The position numbers were made by a program, and so were the translations under genes. The notes beneath the pieces were generated by a model. The model did not search any database, was not told the origin of the DNA, and saw only the letters and a program-made list of their open reading frames with translations. This document shows positions 32,228 through 45,109 of a stretch of 64,000 nucleotides of DNA, piece by piece. This DNA comes from Pohlia nutans (taxonomy: Eukaryota; Streptophyta; Bryopsida; Bryales; Mniaceae), in contig CM040106.1 of assembly GCA_022496805.1 (NCBI GenBank), positions 1,178,001 to 1,242,000 on the forward strand, read 5' to 3'. Every line of letters starts with the position of its first letter. Position 1 is the stretch's first letter.

Positions 32228-35200
32228 AAGGTTAAAACTACAACCCGTCAATTTTTCATATAATGTTTTGAAGAGAGAAGCATTCAGAGTTGTCATAGGA
32301 GGTAATTTCAAAGTTCAAAGGGCTTTTTGGAGTTCCCATATCAAACGTTGCCCTTCAAAATGGAATAATTTTATCCAAGACAACTATAGTTTGGGTTATA
32401 TCCACCAATTAGTGGATGTGGATCAAATGGTGGATACGAAATTGAAATTTTTAAGACACAGGCTTGTTTGGATTGGAAGGATGTTGCTAGCAAATGGGTT
32501 GCATTAGAGAGTCATAGAACAATACTCAACTAACATTTGGGTGGACTCACTAAGTTTCCAATTTGGGGTGATATTAACCTCGTGATGCATTGGAAAAATC
32601 ATTTTCAAAATGATAGATGCAAAAAAGTTGAATGGGCTTCCGAGATAGACGAAGGGTGGATGCCATATAATGTCTTTTCATTGCACCTATCGAAGAAATG
32701 GAAGAAGATATACTAGGACAATGTCAACATACCGTTCACATTTTGTGCATTTCATAACTATGTTTGAGGATTTCTATGTGTCATGAGAGTCGATCTCCTA
32801 TATATGTAGTTTTTGAAGAAATGATAGGCCTTCGCCACATTATGCCATTTGGACATGAATGCAATCAATAGAACCTTTCTTTTGGATCAACTTTCTAAGA
32901 AATTTTTAAATTTCAAGCATTGGAGTCAACCATTGACATGGGGTGTCGACCTCAACTACCAAGATTTGTATCATGATTTCTCTATACACATTGAACCTCT
33001 TTATTAAATGACACAAGATTATAAAGTCGAAATGCAAGCACATGCAATTGAGAATGAGGTGTTTTGTCGCAACTTTGGAGGATACTGGAGAGTCAAAATC
33101 AAGCGGTTTTTTCAGGCTCCATAGAAAGAAGTTAAAAAGCAAGATGATAACACTTGGTATGAGACAAACAGTGTGGTGTATAGAGAAGAATACTCAAAGT
33201 CTTACCATACATTGATTGGTAGAGCCCTAGTCCTTTCAAAGTTGGAAGAGGCGGCTAGACTTCGTGCTACAATGGCATAAGACATGTATGTGGATGACGA
33301 GAATTCCTATGAAGTTGTTGCTAGTGCATTTGATAAGAGGATCACTGTTGTCATTACCAATTGGCAACGACATATGCAATCCAATACTACATGAATCAAT
33401 ATCCACGGCATTTATATACAATGTCAACGCTGAAGATCTTGTTGTAGGTTGCGTGAACAAGTTCATGGAAGTTTTTTTGGCAAAGGAGGAGGATTTGATC
33501 ACTACTTACAAGAGGAAACACAAGATAGACTCGGATGACTATTAGGAACCTTTTTAAGACAATCAAGAAACAAAACTCGCAATTGATTATGGGATTCAAG
33601 CAGGCGGTAGAATTACTCGTTTTAGTCAATTAGTATGATGTAGCAGTCTGTCGTCTGCTATAACCATCCGCCGTTTGATTGGTTTATCTATCGTGTGATC
33701 TTATAAGAATCGCAAACACAAAAACCTACTAGAATCAAAAAATGCCATATAGAATTGGATGTAGGTAATTAAGGCAGCCAAAAAATTCAAGGTAAGGATC
33801 CAAAGTTGTATCCAAAAAATTCTACAATGAAGACTGTACCATATTTGACAAAGTCAAAAGAAAATGCAACGACACTAGGTTGTGATCCATATTACTTAGA
33901 AAACAATCGTAATTTTGATTTTCTTATTGCATTTTTCTCTATTCATTGTACATTTGTAATTTGTACTTCATAATCAATGTACATATATATCATATGATAT
34001 CATTTACTATATTAAAAGAATTTATTGTTATCCTTCTATCTTTTGATATTGTATTCATTGAGTTGATGCAATTGTGTTGAATAAAGTTTGAAGAGTACTT
34101 TGTATAATTGGATTCAAGGAAGTTACAGTGAACCAATAATAATAACCTTTGTGTTCTTTGACCAAAAGTTATAAATGGATCATTTTATTTAAGTTTTTTT
34201 TATCTTCCTAGAGCCCTCTATGGACATTCTCTGGACTTAAATCTGAAGTTTCAAAAGAATGTCTTCAAAAACAGATATACAATGTTAGAAGGTAGTATTT
34301 GAAAAACAGGCTAAAATCTAATTCAATTGTAAATTTCATGACTTTAAGCATTTTCAACTTGATTGGTTTTTACCCCAAAATTACCAATCAACTATATAAT
34401 GCTTTAATTTTGGTCAAACACTCAAGATTTCGAGTGTTTTAGCATTATTGGAGTTGGTGTTTGCATTAAATGTTTAAACTAAGTAGGATAAATGTTTTGA
34501 CCATTGGAATTAGAAAATAGACTTCATTCGAAGATCTTTTACCGTCAAGAATCTTGAAATTTCAAGGTCCAAAATAAAAAGGGCTTTTTAAGAATGCTTC
34601 GATCATTTGTCTCTATTCTTTTTTACAATTTTATTTTTTTACTACTTGTAAATATAAATTTAATTTACCTTGAATATTCTTTTTGACATTAAACTCAACA
34701 AGAATATAATAATTTTGAGAAGTTTTCTTATATATAAGATAAAAATTGAAAATATTTTAAATATCTTCCAATTTTGTTGAAACATTTTTCAAACCTTCAT
34801 AATAATAGAACATTGATGATTATTTATCAACAATTATAAATTGTTGAAAGTGATATATCAAATCTCACAATGTAATATTTCAATTTGTGCTACTTTTTAA
34901 ATTTTAGAGGCATATGAATTTGCCATAAATTCACGTTCACTTTGAAGAATCTGCTGTAAATTTTTCTTTAATATACTCTTATTTTTTCACTTTAAATTTT
35001 TAAAAGGTTAGGAAGATCTTAATGGTCTATCATTATGACATATGTAAGAGCTTGGTTGTCTTAACCTCTAAAGGATGTTGGGATACTGTAGTCATCAATG
35101 TTATGAAGGTTTGAAAAATGATTCTAAGTATTTTCTAATTTTATCATATTAACAAGATAAATATATAATATTGTAAAAATAACTCTTATTACCCTTGATT

Positions 35201-36205
35201 ATACTTTTTGACATTAAATCCTACAAAATTATATTTATTATAAGAAGCTATCTTATAAAGATGATAGAATTTGAATTTAAAAGAAATATCTTCCAATCTT
35301 GTTGAAACATATTTCAAATCTTCATAACATGAAAGTCTATATATCGCAACACTCATGACTACAATATCCCAATATCCTTTAGGGGTTAAGACAACTAAGC
35401 GCCTACACTTCTAACAAAAACAAACCTTCAAGATTGTCGATATATACCTTTTAACTATATGGATTTTGGAGTGAATAAATATAATTATGTTAAAGCAAAA
35501 TTAATGGTAGACTCTTCATTCTTATTGTGATTGTACAAAGAACTCTAAATTTTTATATATATGTATATACATATAAATATATGTTCTTTTTAAGTACAAA
35601 TTTTCCCAATAAATTGATTGACTTTGTAATAAATATACATATATACTACTTTCTTGAAAAAGAATTCAATTGTTTTATATTGAATATGATTTCAAATTTT
35701 CAATTCAAATAAAATTCTCAAGCAAACTGAAAACTTAAAATTAAATAAAAATAAAAATTTAAAATACAAATGGGAAGGAGAAGGAGAAAGAAAAGCATTA
35801 GAAAGAAAACCGGGCCTCCGAAAGGCCGTTAGGAAGAATTGTTTTAGAGAGGGTAGGTAGCCAAGAGTACTCAAGAGCAACTGTTTTCCCATATATTCGC
35901 GCACCAAATGAATGGCTCTGATCTTCTCAGCACAATGATTGTCCTTGCCTGAAAGAAATGATTGCTGGTTTCTCCCACCTCCTTGATCCCGTCTGGCTGT
36001 ACACGCATCCCACTTTTGCCATCCTGGCAGTCTTGTTGGCGCTCACTGTCACTCTCCTTCGCGCCAAAATTTGCAAGGTTGGCATTGTCTTAGCACCAAA
36101 TTTTCAGGAGGACTTTGCCGCACTTTGTTTTGCTCTGTCAGTTGCGCACTTTGTCTTGATTTGTCAACTGCAGTTTGAGTGTGTAATTTATTGATTTTTT
36201 TAGCA
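32228..36205. other. AT-rich spacer with possible plus-strand coding scraps
   Basis: Between 32,268 and 33,545 several plus-strand frames (for example REAFRVVIGGNFKVQRAFWS, RHRLVWIGRMLLANGLH and ALVLSKLEEAARLRATMA) look like a stop-ridden coding relic of unknown family. From 33,600 to 36,000 the DNA is very AT-rich with no recognisable gene. ORF 35,958-36,194 (plus) has a hydrophobic segment but no recognised family. Confidence 0.35.
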
Positions 36206-37078
36206 ATGGAGGAAAGACTAACTGCAGCAAGTGAGTTGCCATACAAAATTCAAGTGACGTTGGATCCCAAATATCGATCGCTTGTAGTTCGAGGTCGTAT
36301 GATCCATAAACAACTAGCGCAGTCAACGTTTCCGGAGAAGCGCAAAGCTGACGATAGTAACTTGGATCTGTGGTTGGAAGGGCACATTTATCCGGTGGAT
36401 CCTTTGAATGGTAAGCGGCCTAAATTTCATGACGTGAAGAGTTTGTTAGAGTACGTGGGGGATGGAGAGAACGGCATGTTGGGTCATGCGAATCGCTTAG
36501 AGAATTCAGACGCTGATCTTGATTGTAGGCTTGTAATTGATCAAAGTAGAAGCGAAATTGAGATTGCATCATTGAGGGAAAGTTTGGAGGTGTCAAGACA
36601 TTAAGAGCAACAATGTTTACATACACAAGCAGTAGAGAGGGAAACCTTGCAAGCCAAAATTCAAGAGTGGGAAAAACAACATGCTACTGTAGAAACTAGT
36701 TCTGAAAATTTGATAACATCGCTAAGAAGCGAACTGGGGTAGGTCTGTAAGGATCTTGAGGAAAGCGTATTAGCGGAGGTTGAGCGCGAGACAGAAATCG
36801 AGGAATTAGAAAGAGATCATATCATGCGCACACAAAATTTGGTTGAAAGTCATCGTATTGAATTAGAAAGAGTCAAGCTAGAATTGAGGTCAACAGCCCA
36901 GACACTCCCGGGATTGGAGAGAAAATGGAGTAAGGTTCAGCTCACCCCTTACAGCTACAGAAGACAACAAAGACCTCGGCGTGACATTCACAGCCTCTCC
37001 CAATCTGGCGGTCACGCAATGTCGAACCTCGTTTTATTCAAAAACGGGCAGTTAGAGTTTTTAGGCAGTAAGGGGTAG
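36206..37078 (+). pseudogene. Coiled-coil protein of unknown family, interrupted by stops
   Basis: The reading starts MEERLTAASELPYKIQVTLD at 36,206, just after a TTTTTTTAG that could be a splice acceptor. A globular-looking region (DLWLEGHIYPVDPLNGKRPK) is followed by heptad-rich sequence (SRSEIEIASLRESLEVSRH, ERETLQAKIQEWEKQH, ELERDHIMRTQNLVESHRIE). The frame is continuous except for TAA at 36,602 and TAG near 36,740, and ends at 37,078. It may be a structural protein of a mobile element preceding the gag-like island, but no hallmark domain is visible. Confidence 0.4.
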
Positions 37079-37129
37079 CCCCAGCCGCCATAAAAAGGAG
37101 AAGTAGCGTCCATGATGGCCTTTTTATTA

Positions 37130-39563
37130 ATTTGGAGAGAGTGGTGCTCTCATGAGCGCTTAAGTGTTTGCTATGGAACTAGGAATGGCGGCGGACCCGG
37201 CAGGAAACCGGATAGGAAACCGGGAATCGGGAGACGGGCCCCTGACGGACCCGGCCACGATCCGGAATTTGAATTCGGCCGCTTTAAATTGGGCGGTTCT
37301 CTATTCATTCCTCCCCGGTTCCTTCAGCACTCCTTGCGCACCCTGTTTTGTGTTTCCGGATAGTGTTACGGTTCCCAGTGTGCGTCCAGAGGGAGAGAAC
37401 AGAGAGCGCTCGGAAATTGAGGAGAGTGAGCGCCAGGAAATTAGGCGGAGTTCATGGAAGAGAGGGAGTGCGCACCCGGGGAGTGAGGCGCGAGGGTCCC
37501 AGGAAGTTAGACACACATCACGGAAGAGAGAGAGAGCGCACCCGAAGAGAGAGGCGCGCAACTTACGGAGTAGGAGAGGTGCATCCGGAGGCAGCGGCTA
37601 TGGCGCGCAGGGAGTTGGGGTCCAAAATCCCGGAGAAGATAGTGCTTTCCGGCCATTCCATAGCAGTCAGAGGATTTTGAGGACTTGGTCACGGACCTCA
37701 CGACCATAGGATAGACGGGGCTCTTTTGCAGGGTGTGGGATGTGCAGGACACAAAGATGTTGGCGGAGATTGAGGGCAAAGCTATGGCGCCAGCCTTCCG
37801 GTCAAGCTACATCCTCGCAAAGTACGGGAATTAGACCCAGGAGCACTAGCGTTACACGTACGGCTTCCCAGAGACGGACCAGGACCTGGAGCCGGGCAAC
37901 AAGGGAGACTTGGAGTGGGTGAAGAAGCGTTTTAGCTTCCTCTCCGATCACGACGGATTCAAGGTGGGAGATTGCCTGAATCCCTGGGAACAGCGTCTTC
38001 TCGAATTCGTGGTGCCCATCCTCAACACGGAGAAGCCCACTACCCTCACGGTCACGCTGGCGAAGGGCATCCTCTCCACGCTGCATTACCAGAAGAAGAT
38101 CAACTGGGGCTTCTTGGTGCACCGGAATGCCAAACGGATGGCAACGAGTCTCGGAAGTAATAAGGTTTGCGCTTGCCCCTTTCCTTTATCACATGTACGA
38201 GAAGCACGGATGCATTACAGAACAGGAGAAGAAGAAGTTGGAGATTCCACCAATTCCGGGAGAGAGAAGTCTGGCCAAGAGGAAGGCAGCGCATCCAGGA
38301 GAAGCAAGGAACCGGCCAAGGCATGCACCGCAACGGGAGGAGAGGGAAATGGCCCACCCGGTGGGAAGAGAGCGGCCAAGGACGCCCCAACCGGACAGGG
38401 AGAGCATCCGGGAGGAACGCTGGAAGGAAAGGGAAGATCCGGCGCGGGAGCAACCGGTGGCGCCAGGGTCATTCCGGAGGAAGGAAGGAAGAAGAAGGAG
38501 GACCGCCCGGAAGAAGGACATTCGGGTGGTACCAGGCCGCAACGCGAGGAGCCGCAGAAGAAGAGGGAGGACCCGGAGGGAGGCCGACCGGGTGGAGCAA
38601 GGCCTTGACAGGAAGTGAGGTCAAAACGGAGGGAGGACCCGGAAGGAGTCCAATCGGAGGAGGAAGGGCCGCAACCGGAACTGAAGAGCAAGAAGAAGGA
38701 AGATCTGACAGCAGGTCCCAAACCGGATGAGGAAGGCCCCTCCCGAGTGCGCCCCCGGGAGCAGCAAGAGCGGAAGAGGAAGCTGATGCTCGGGCCCGAC
38801 GAGGAGGAAGATCTGGATATCCAAGAGGTTACTCCACTCCTGAAGAAGGGTCAGGGCCGGAAGAAAACAACTCCGGTGAACAACCGAGGAGCTCGTCCCA
38901 CTTAAGAGGACGATGGAGAAGATGACAAGGAGGAGGGCTCCGATGAAGAGGAATCCGGGACGAGGGAGACCAAGGGCAGGGACCAACCGCAGGAACGGAG
39001 CCAGCCTGGGAAGCAGGACCATCCGGGGAGGCACAGGAGAAGGTCCCCATCCTTGCGGTAGACGAAACCCTCCTGACAACCCAGGTAGCCCTGGATGTGG
39101 TAGACAAGAGGTACACTCCTCTATTCATTGCGCTGAGGGAAGTGGGAAACCTCCTCCGGAGCAAGGATGTGCTAGAGTACCCGGGGCTTGTCAAGAAGCT
39201 CAAGAAGAAGGCCAACCGGGACCGGGAACAGGCGAACTAGGCGATCGTCCTCGCGCTGGAGCAGAAGGAGGAGCTGCGTAAGAAGGAGCACATCCGGAAG
39301 ATGGAGGACCATATCCTGAAACAGGAGCAGCAAATCCAGAAGCAGGAGCAGCTCATCCAACGGGCTGAGGAGACTGGCCGGACCTGCAACACGAAGGTTG
39401 TCCGGTTATTCCAACCGGATGGGGAGGTGCAGACCAAGGCTCGGCTGTACGACTCGAAGATCACCCAACCGGGGATGGAAGGGGCAGCCCGGGTGAAGAA
39501 TATTGTCAGAGATTACGCGTGGAGGAGGCGTGGGTGGAGTTCCGGGCGCTGGAGGAACAAGTG
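37130..39563 (+). pseudogene. GC-rich gag-like / 'putative plant transposon protein' region
   Basis: The composition changes sharply to GC- and purine-rich against AT-rich neighbours. The plus strand encodes a helical domain (37,910-38,220): FKVGDCLNPWEQRLLEFVVP, TLTVTLAKGILSTLHYQKKI, NWGFLVHRNAKR and, in the next frame, FLYHMYEKHGCITEQEKKKL. This resembles the N-terminal region of plant retrotransposon-derived proteins annotated as plant transposon protein. Then come about 250 residues of Arg/Glu/Pro low complexity and, at 39,090-39,540, a coiled coil (KMEDHILKQEQQIQKQEQ). Frameshifts near 38,160, 38,610 and 38,900 divide it. No RT or LTR was found. Confidence 0.5.
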
Positions 39564-39599
39564 ATCTCGGAGGGGACCTCCGTCCCATCAACCGGATGG

Positions 39600-40480
39600 A
39601 CTAACCAGGTTCTGGTGTAGAATCAGTTAAGAGACCGGGTAGAAGATTTGGGGAGAGTTAGGATCGTTTGAATGTCGGGTTTTCCGTGCCCGGTTGCAGG
39701 GGATAATTCGGGTTAGTGGCTGGGTGAACAGGAAGGGGTACTCCGGTTTTCTCCGAACTCCTGGACGAGTAGTTCGGTAGAGGTGCCAGCACCCGGGTAG
39801 ATCTTGTAATTGCAGGGTACGGGGAAGCTAGAGTAAAATAGGTCGCTAGGAATCCAATCTCTGCCGGACACCCCGGATATTGTCCATTCCGGTTAACAAG
39901 TCGTTGTAGTATTTTGGAGAGAAGGAGGAAACCGAGTTGCGCTTGTGTGACCGGCTGTCGGTTTGGGATAAATCTATAGTTGAAGAGCAATACGGAAAGT
40001 ACCCAGATTGGGGAGTTGAGTTAGGATAACCGGGAGGTGGTGAATTTCCGGTCACTGAAATTAGTAGGGGAGGGTGTGTCTTTAAATCCAGCATCCTTAA
40101 AAATGTAAATAGAGAACCCTTTGAGGGAAAACAGAGGTTAAGTAAAACCGGGTTAAGTGGTGAGGATAGACCGAGTAGAGTAGGGTTGGCTAAACTTCCA
40201 ACCCGGATAGAATCCGGATCTAGCCATAGCCGGATTAGTCAGTCGGAAAGTTCCGGTTTTAGTACGGAAAGAGGGAGTTAATTGGTGACAGGAAGAGAGG
40301 ATTCACCAATCCGGACCCATTTCCGGAAACTTCCCACTTCACAGAGTCTCCGCAAAACGATAACCTGGAAATCACCTTTAAATACGAGCATTCTTAATAC
40401 AAAAAAGTGCGCTCTAGAGGAGTATCCGGTATCATGTGCCACAACAGGCAAAAGCATAAGGAAGGTTAGCCCGTTGAATT
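39600..40480. other. Non-coding stretch between gag-like region and DDE gene
   Basis: Repeated CCGGNT-rich words (CCGGTT, AACCGG, TCCGGA) are scattered through 39,600-40,480, more than in neighbouring DNA, suggesting it belongs to the same GC-rich insertion. I see no gene. Confidence 0.4.
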
Positions 40481-41095
40481 GTGGCACCTGCTACTGTCAG
40501 ACGAGTACAAGAAGGCAACGCTGCCAATCGCACAAAGAAAAGGCTATGTGGTTCTAAGGAGATTCAAGTTGAATCCGGAAAAGTCTTTGCATCAATTTTG
40601 TCAAAGACGGAGGTGTCAACAATGTTGTACATGTCGATCATAGAATTGGTAGGAACTGATATCACCAACCACTATCTAGAGAAAATCGGTGCAGAGATTG
40701 GGGCTCATGAAATACTTGCCATAGAAGATCGTAGTGGTATCACAAATGAAGCGTACAACAACATTTACAAGAAGTTTAAAGGGGGCACCAAAGCTGCAGG
40801 CAAAGGACTCCGTATAGGATGCTTGCCGAAGCCATACCATGTGTTGCTATTGCAAAAAGAATTGAACAACAAGCTACGTGATTTTGTTGGTGATTATTAC
40901 CCCATCAAGAATACTTTGGAGATTCTGCCTGGTCTAAAGTCGAAAAAAAAAGAACCCATGCAAATCGAGCTAAATAAAAACAATTCACTGTTCGTTGATG
41001 TAGAAACAGTACAAAAACCATGGTGGAATTGTACAAATTTACCCCTGCTGGTACGTATTCCATTCTTGTTCCTTCTTTTGGTAGTCAACTAAATT

Positions 41096-41126
41096 CACTA
41101 CAAGAAAACTAGCCCAATGTGACTAG
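41096..41126 (+). repeat. Left terminal inverted repeat of CACTA
   Basis: CACTACAAGAAAACTAGCCC continuing AATGTGAC. It matches the right end at 27 of 28 bases. Confidence 0.95.
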
Positions 41127-41379
41127 ATTTTATGACTACAATAGGGCATAAACCAAAATGTCACTAGCACTGTTTGTAGTCATTTTGACTTAGTCGCTTC
41201 GGAAAATCTGACTGGGGGTCATATCGGACACTTTTTGTTCCCAATGATGCGTTCCCACAGTGTTTTGGGACCTCAAAACGGGACCTGCAGTGGGACTTGG
41301 GACCATATGACTCTAAATAGTCATACATTTATGACTACACGTAGTCATCTATATGCAAATAGCGACTGATTGGCATGAC

Positions 41380-42075
41380 TATTTTTAGTGAGGTATGAGT
41401 CAATACATGACAGGTTCTATCACTACGAATAGTAGTGAGATGGTGACTGAATTGAGTCATACATTGAGTTGGGAGAATACGACTCTTTGGAGTCACATCT
41501 ATTTGACACCCCATAGTCACAAATACTGAAATAGCTTCTGAATGATATGACGAATTGTAGTGAGGTATCAGTCAATACATGACTGGTTTTATCACTACGC
41601 ATAGTAGTGAGATGATGACTGACATGCGTCATACATTGAGTTGGGAGAATAGGAGTCTTTGGAGTCACATCTATTGGACTACCCATAGTCACGAACACTG
41701 AAATAGCTTCTGAATGCTATGACTAATTGTAGTGAGATATTAGTGACTGCATCAACGGTTTTATCACTACGCATAGTACAGTGGTGGTGACTGCATTAAG
41801 TCACACATAGACTTGGGATAATACGACTCTGTAGAGCCACATCGAGGTGACTATGCATAGTCTACAATGCTGAAATCAAGAGATGGACATGACTAATTAT
41901 AGTGAGGTATTAGAGAATATAGCAATGGTTTGATCACTACGTATAGTGATGTGGTTGTGACTGTATTGCATCATACACAAACGTGAGATAATACAACGCT
42001 GTAAAGTCAAATATGCTTCACTACACATAGTCACCCATATCATCTGATGACTGCATGGAGTCCTTGTATACTCGT
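41380..42075. repeat. Subterminal tandem repeat of CACTA left end, ~171-179 bp unit, ~4 copies
   Basis: The landmark GTGAG(G/A)TAT occurs at about 41,389, 41,560, 41,734 and 41,912. Each unit also has TATCACTACG.ATAGT, a GTCATACATTGAGTTGGGAG-like segment and GACTCT..GGAGTCACAT. Units diverge toward the interior. Confidence 0.85.
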
Positions 42076-42327
42076 TTCTTTCACTACTGGGAGTCAAATT
42101 TCAATATTAAATCGGAAGCATCTGACTAGGACTTGACTGTCCGTAGTCTAATGCAAACGTATGCCATGCAGTCGAATCTGCCATTCTTACGGTGCGTAGT
42201 CATAGATTTCAGTTTCAGATTAGGGTGATAATGAGATCTGTTGACTATTACAAGTCAACCGTGCGGTTGTAATAAGCAAGTCATTTGATGTCCAGTGCTA
42301 AAATACTTTCAATGATTAATTCCTAGA

Positions 42328-43779
42328 GTGTGCTATGCTCAGGCGGGTCTCGTGGATGCGGAAAACGACCTTGTTGAAGAGGAAGTCAGGGAAAGCCCTC
42401 CTGAGCTTGACAACAACAATGGGGGCATGGACGCAATAAGAATGATCATGGAGTGCCTCTCTAGATACGATAACCTCGAGGACGAAGACCGAGAGGATTG
42501 TACTCCAACAAACGGTGTGGAGGAGGATGACGCAATCCCATGGGAGGAAGGGGACTGCAGGGCAGATGTAATGGAGGAGTTAGTGGAGCATGCCCGAACT
42601 CCTCTTTTTGCAGGTGCCACAACAAGTCGGTTGGTCTCAACTCTTCTGCTACTCAATTGTTTTGCGGTGTTTGGAGTATCGAATGCATTTGCTGACGAAC
42701 TACTTCAACTGCTGCATATTCTCCTTCCAAGCCACAATTACCTACCCCGTTCTCACTATGAAGCCCGGAAGTATGTGGTGAAGCTGGGATTGTCTTATAA
42801 TATTATACATGCATGCCGCAATGGATGCTGCCTGTTCAGGAAGGAGCTGCAGGATGCGAAGTCCTGTCCAAAGTGCAACGCCCCGAGATACAAGTCAGAG
42901 TCCAGCCCAATCCCATCCAAAATTCTACGCCATTTTCCGTTGATTCCCCGTCTGAAGCGCATGTACCGGTGTAAAAGACTGGCAGAACTTAACAAATGGC
43001 ACGCCAATTGAAAGAAGGAGGGGAGTAACGTGGATTGCATCCCCGATTCGAAGGCCTGGAAGCACATTGAGTCATTGGATGCCAACTTTACAGCAGAGCA
43101 CAGGAACATACGCTTGAGGATGGCTCTGGACGGAGTGAATCCGTTCGGAAACCAGTCGCCCAGTCACTCGACATGGCCGGTTCTCCTGGTGAACTATAAT
43201 TTGCCTACATGGCTAGTGATGAAGCCATTTTTTATCATGCTTGCATTGCTGATTCCAGGGACAGAGAGCGTGACCTCGGAGAACATCAATGTGTACCTTA
43301 CTCCACTGATTGAAGAGCTCTTGGAACTCTGGAAAGGGGTACCAGCGATAGATGTATCTGAAGAGCCCCCTAGACAGCATTTTAAACTGCGGGCTCTACT
43401 TCTTTGGTGCATGCACGACTTCCCTGCGTACGGACTAACATCTGGCCAAGTCACAAAAGGGTATAGAGCGTGTACGGAGTGTGGGCCAGATGTTAAAACT
43501 CGGCGGTCAAAGGCTTTAGGAAAGAATGTATATGTAGGTCACCGCCGGTATCTCAGGAGACGACATCCCTATCGTAGGCTCAAGCAAGCATTCGATGGTC
43601 AACAGGAGTACCGGCCGCCCCCTCCAATTCTAACAAGATGCGACATCAAGGGCTATGCACAAGAGAGAGTATCCTTCCTGCAGGAGTCACAGGGAAGAAG
43701 AGGTGGAGGAGAAGGCGACCCCATTCACCGGACCGGAGTGAAGCGGCTCTCAGCTCTGTACCTGCTTCCGTATTGGCAG
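42328..43779 (+). pseudogene. CACTA TNP2-like transposase, exon 1
   Basis: The exon contains an acidic N-terminus then ELVEHARTPLFAGATTSRL, LLLLNCFAVFGVSNAFADEL and FPLIPRLKRMYRCKRLAEL, ending its first segment at TGA 43,009-43,011. The reading resumes in the next frame with NVDCIPDSKAWKHIESLDAN, ALDGVNPFGNQSPSHSTWPV, LVNYNLPTWLVMKPFFIMLA, LLIPGTESVTSENINVYLTP and GVKRLSALYLLPYWQ. These are the conserved TNP2 blocks. The exon ends at 43,779 before GTACTAAG. TNP2 excises and reinserts the element. Confidence 0.9.
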
Positions 43780-44007
43780 GTACTAAGCGCATTCACTGGT
43801 TCCAGTAACTACTTTCAGAATTGTTGACTGAATCTAGTAACCTGCTTGATAAGAAGGTTGACTGTGAATAGTGCAATTTCTGAAATCCATCACTGCATGT
43901 AGGGAGAAAAATGAATATGGACCTATATCTTCTCAATGAATGCTTAAGATTCTTTGACAATAGTGAGCAAATTTGACGCTGGAATGCTATGTTGGGATTT
44001 CTGGCAG

Positions 44008-44907
44008 GACCTCCTCATTAGACATGTTTTGGATCCCATGCACTGTGAAAAAAAACATCTGCGAGAACGTGATGAAAACAATTTGGGGAGTCCGTGACAC
44101 TTTGAAGGCCAGGCTAGACTTAAAAGAGGCCAATATTCGACCACATCTGCACCCGCTTCCTAGAAGGAAACCTGGGTATGTCGTACTTCCAACAGCTCCA
44201 TATGTACTATCGAAAGAGGAGAAGGCGAAATTCCTAGACATTCTCCGCAATTTGAAGACTCCTACAAACTACGCTAGCCAACTTGCAAAGTGCATTGCGT
44301 CGGATGGGGACTTGAAGGGGCTGAAATCTCATGACTACCATGTCTTGATGCAACAGTTGCTCCCTTTGTGTTTGCGCACTCTCTTGGACAAGGATACGCG
44401 GGTGGCAATAATGCAGCTTAGTCGGGTGTTTGTACGATTGTGCGCAAAGTCCGTAGATCCCTCGTCCATGGAACAGTTATTGGAGTACACAGCTGAGACA
44501 CTATGCATGCTAGAGAAGGTTTTTCCACCTTCATTCTTTGATGTCATGTCACACCTCCCCATTCACCTGGTGCAGCAGTTGGATATATGTCGTCCCGTAC
44601 ACACCCGATGGATGTATCCTATTGAGCGATACTTGAAGAGACTGAAGGGCTATGTTAGGCAACGAGCAAAACCCGAGGGATCCATGGCGAGGGGGTACAC
44701 AATAGAGGAGGCGTTAGGATTTTGCACAGAGTACATGCAAGACTGTGAGCTAACACGCAGGAGGATCTGGGACGATTAGGAGGAAGTAGGGGCCAAGAGT
44801 GAGGTCGTGGAGGGTACAGGTCGATATCGACTCTTGACATCAGAGCTCAGGGCACGGATTCACGAGTTTGTTCTCACGAACGCGGAGCCTCTACAGTCAT
44901 ACAGAGA
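44008..44907 (+). pseudogene. CACTA TNP2-like transposase, exon 2 (DUF4218)
   Basis: It begins after CTGGCAG at 44,007 and reads DLLIRHVLDPMHCEK, which continues in the other frame as KNICENVMKTIWGVRDTLKA. The run of eight A at 44,048-44,055 is one longer than needed, a single-base frameshift. The LDxMHxEKN signature and the DUF4218 region (LKSHDYHVLMQQLLPLCLRT, HLPIHLVQQLDICRPVHTRW) follow. TAG at 44,777-44,779 interrupts the IWDD-EEVGAKSEV junction. The donor is GAGA|GTAAGC at 44,908. Confidence 0.92.
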
Positions 44908-45109
44908 GTAAGCATCATTTGTTTTAGTCATGCGCTCTGTCTAGAATGGACAATGTGACTGTGTGTAGTCACCAAAGGTCTATTGTGTACTAATTCTAGT
45001 CATCATATTGCAACACAAGACTAGAGAATGTTTTGTAGATGACGTTTCCTCTATCTGCTTCCTGTTTTTGTTATCTAAAAACTTTCCATCCACTGTGGCT
45101 TCTAATCAG

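Noticed and set aside
38189..39215. Long minus-strand Pro/Ser/Leu-rich frames
   Set aside because: They are the complement of the GA-rich plus-strand coding region; the plus strand carries the recognisable helical and coiled-coil domains.
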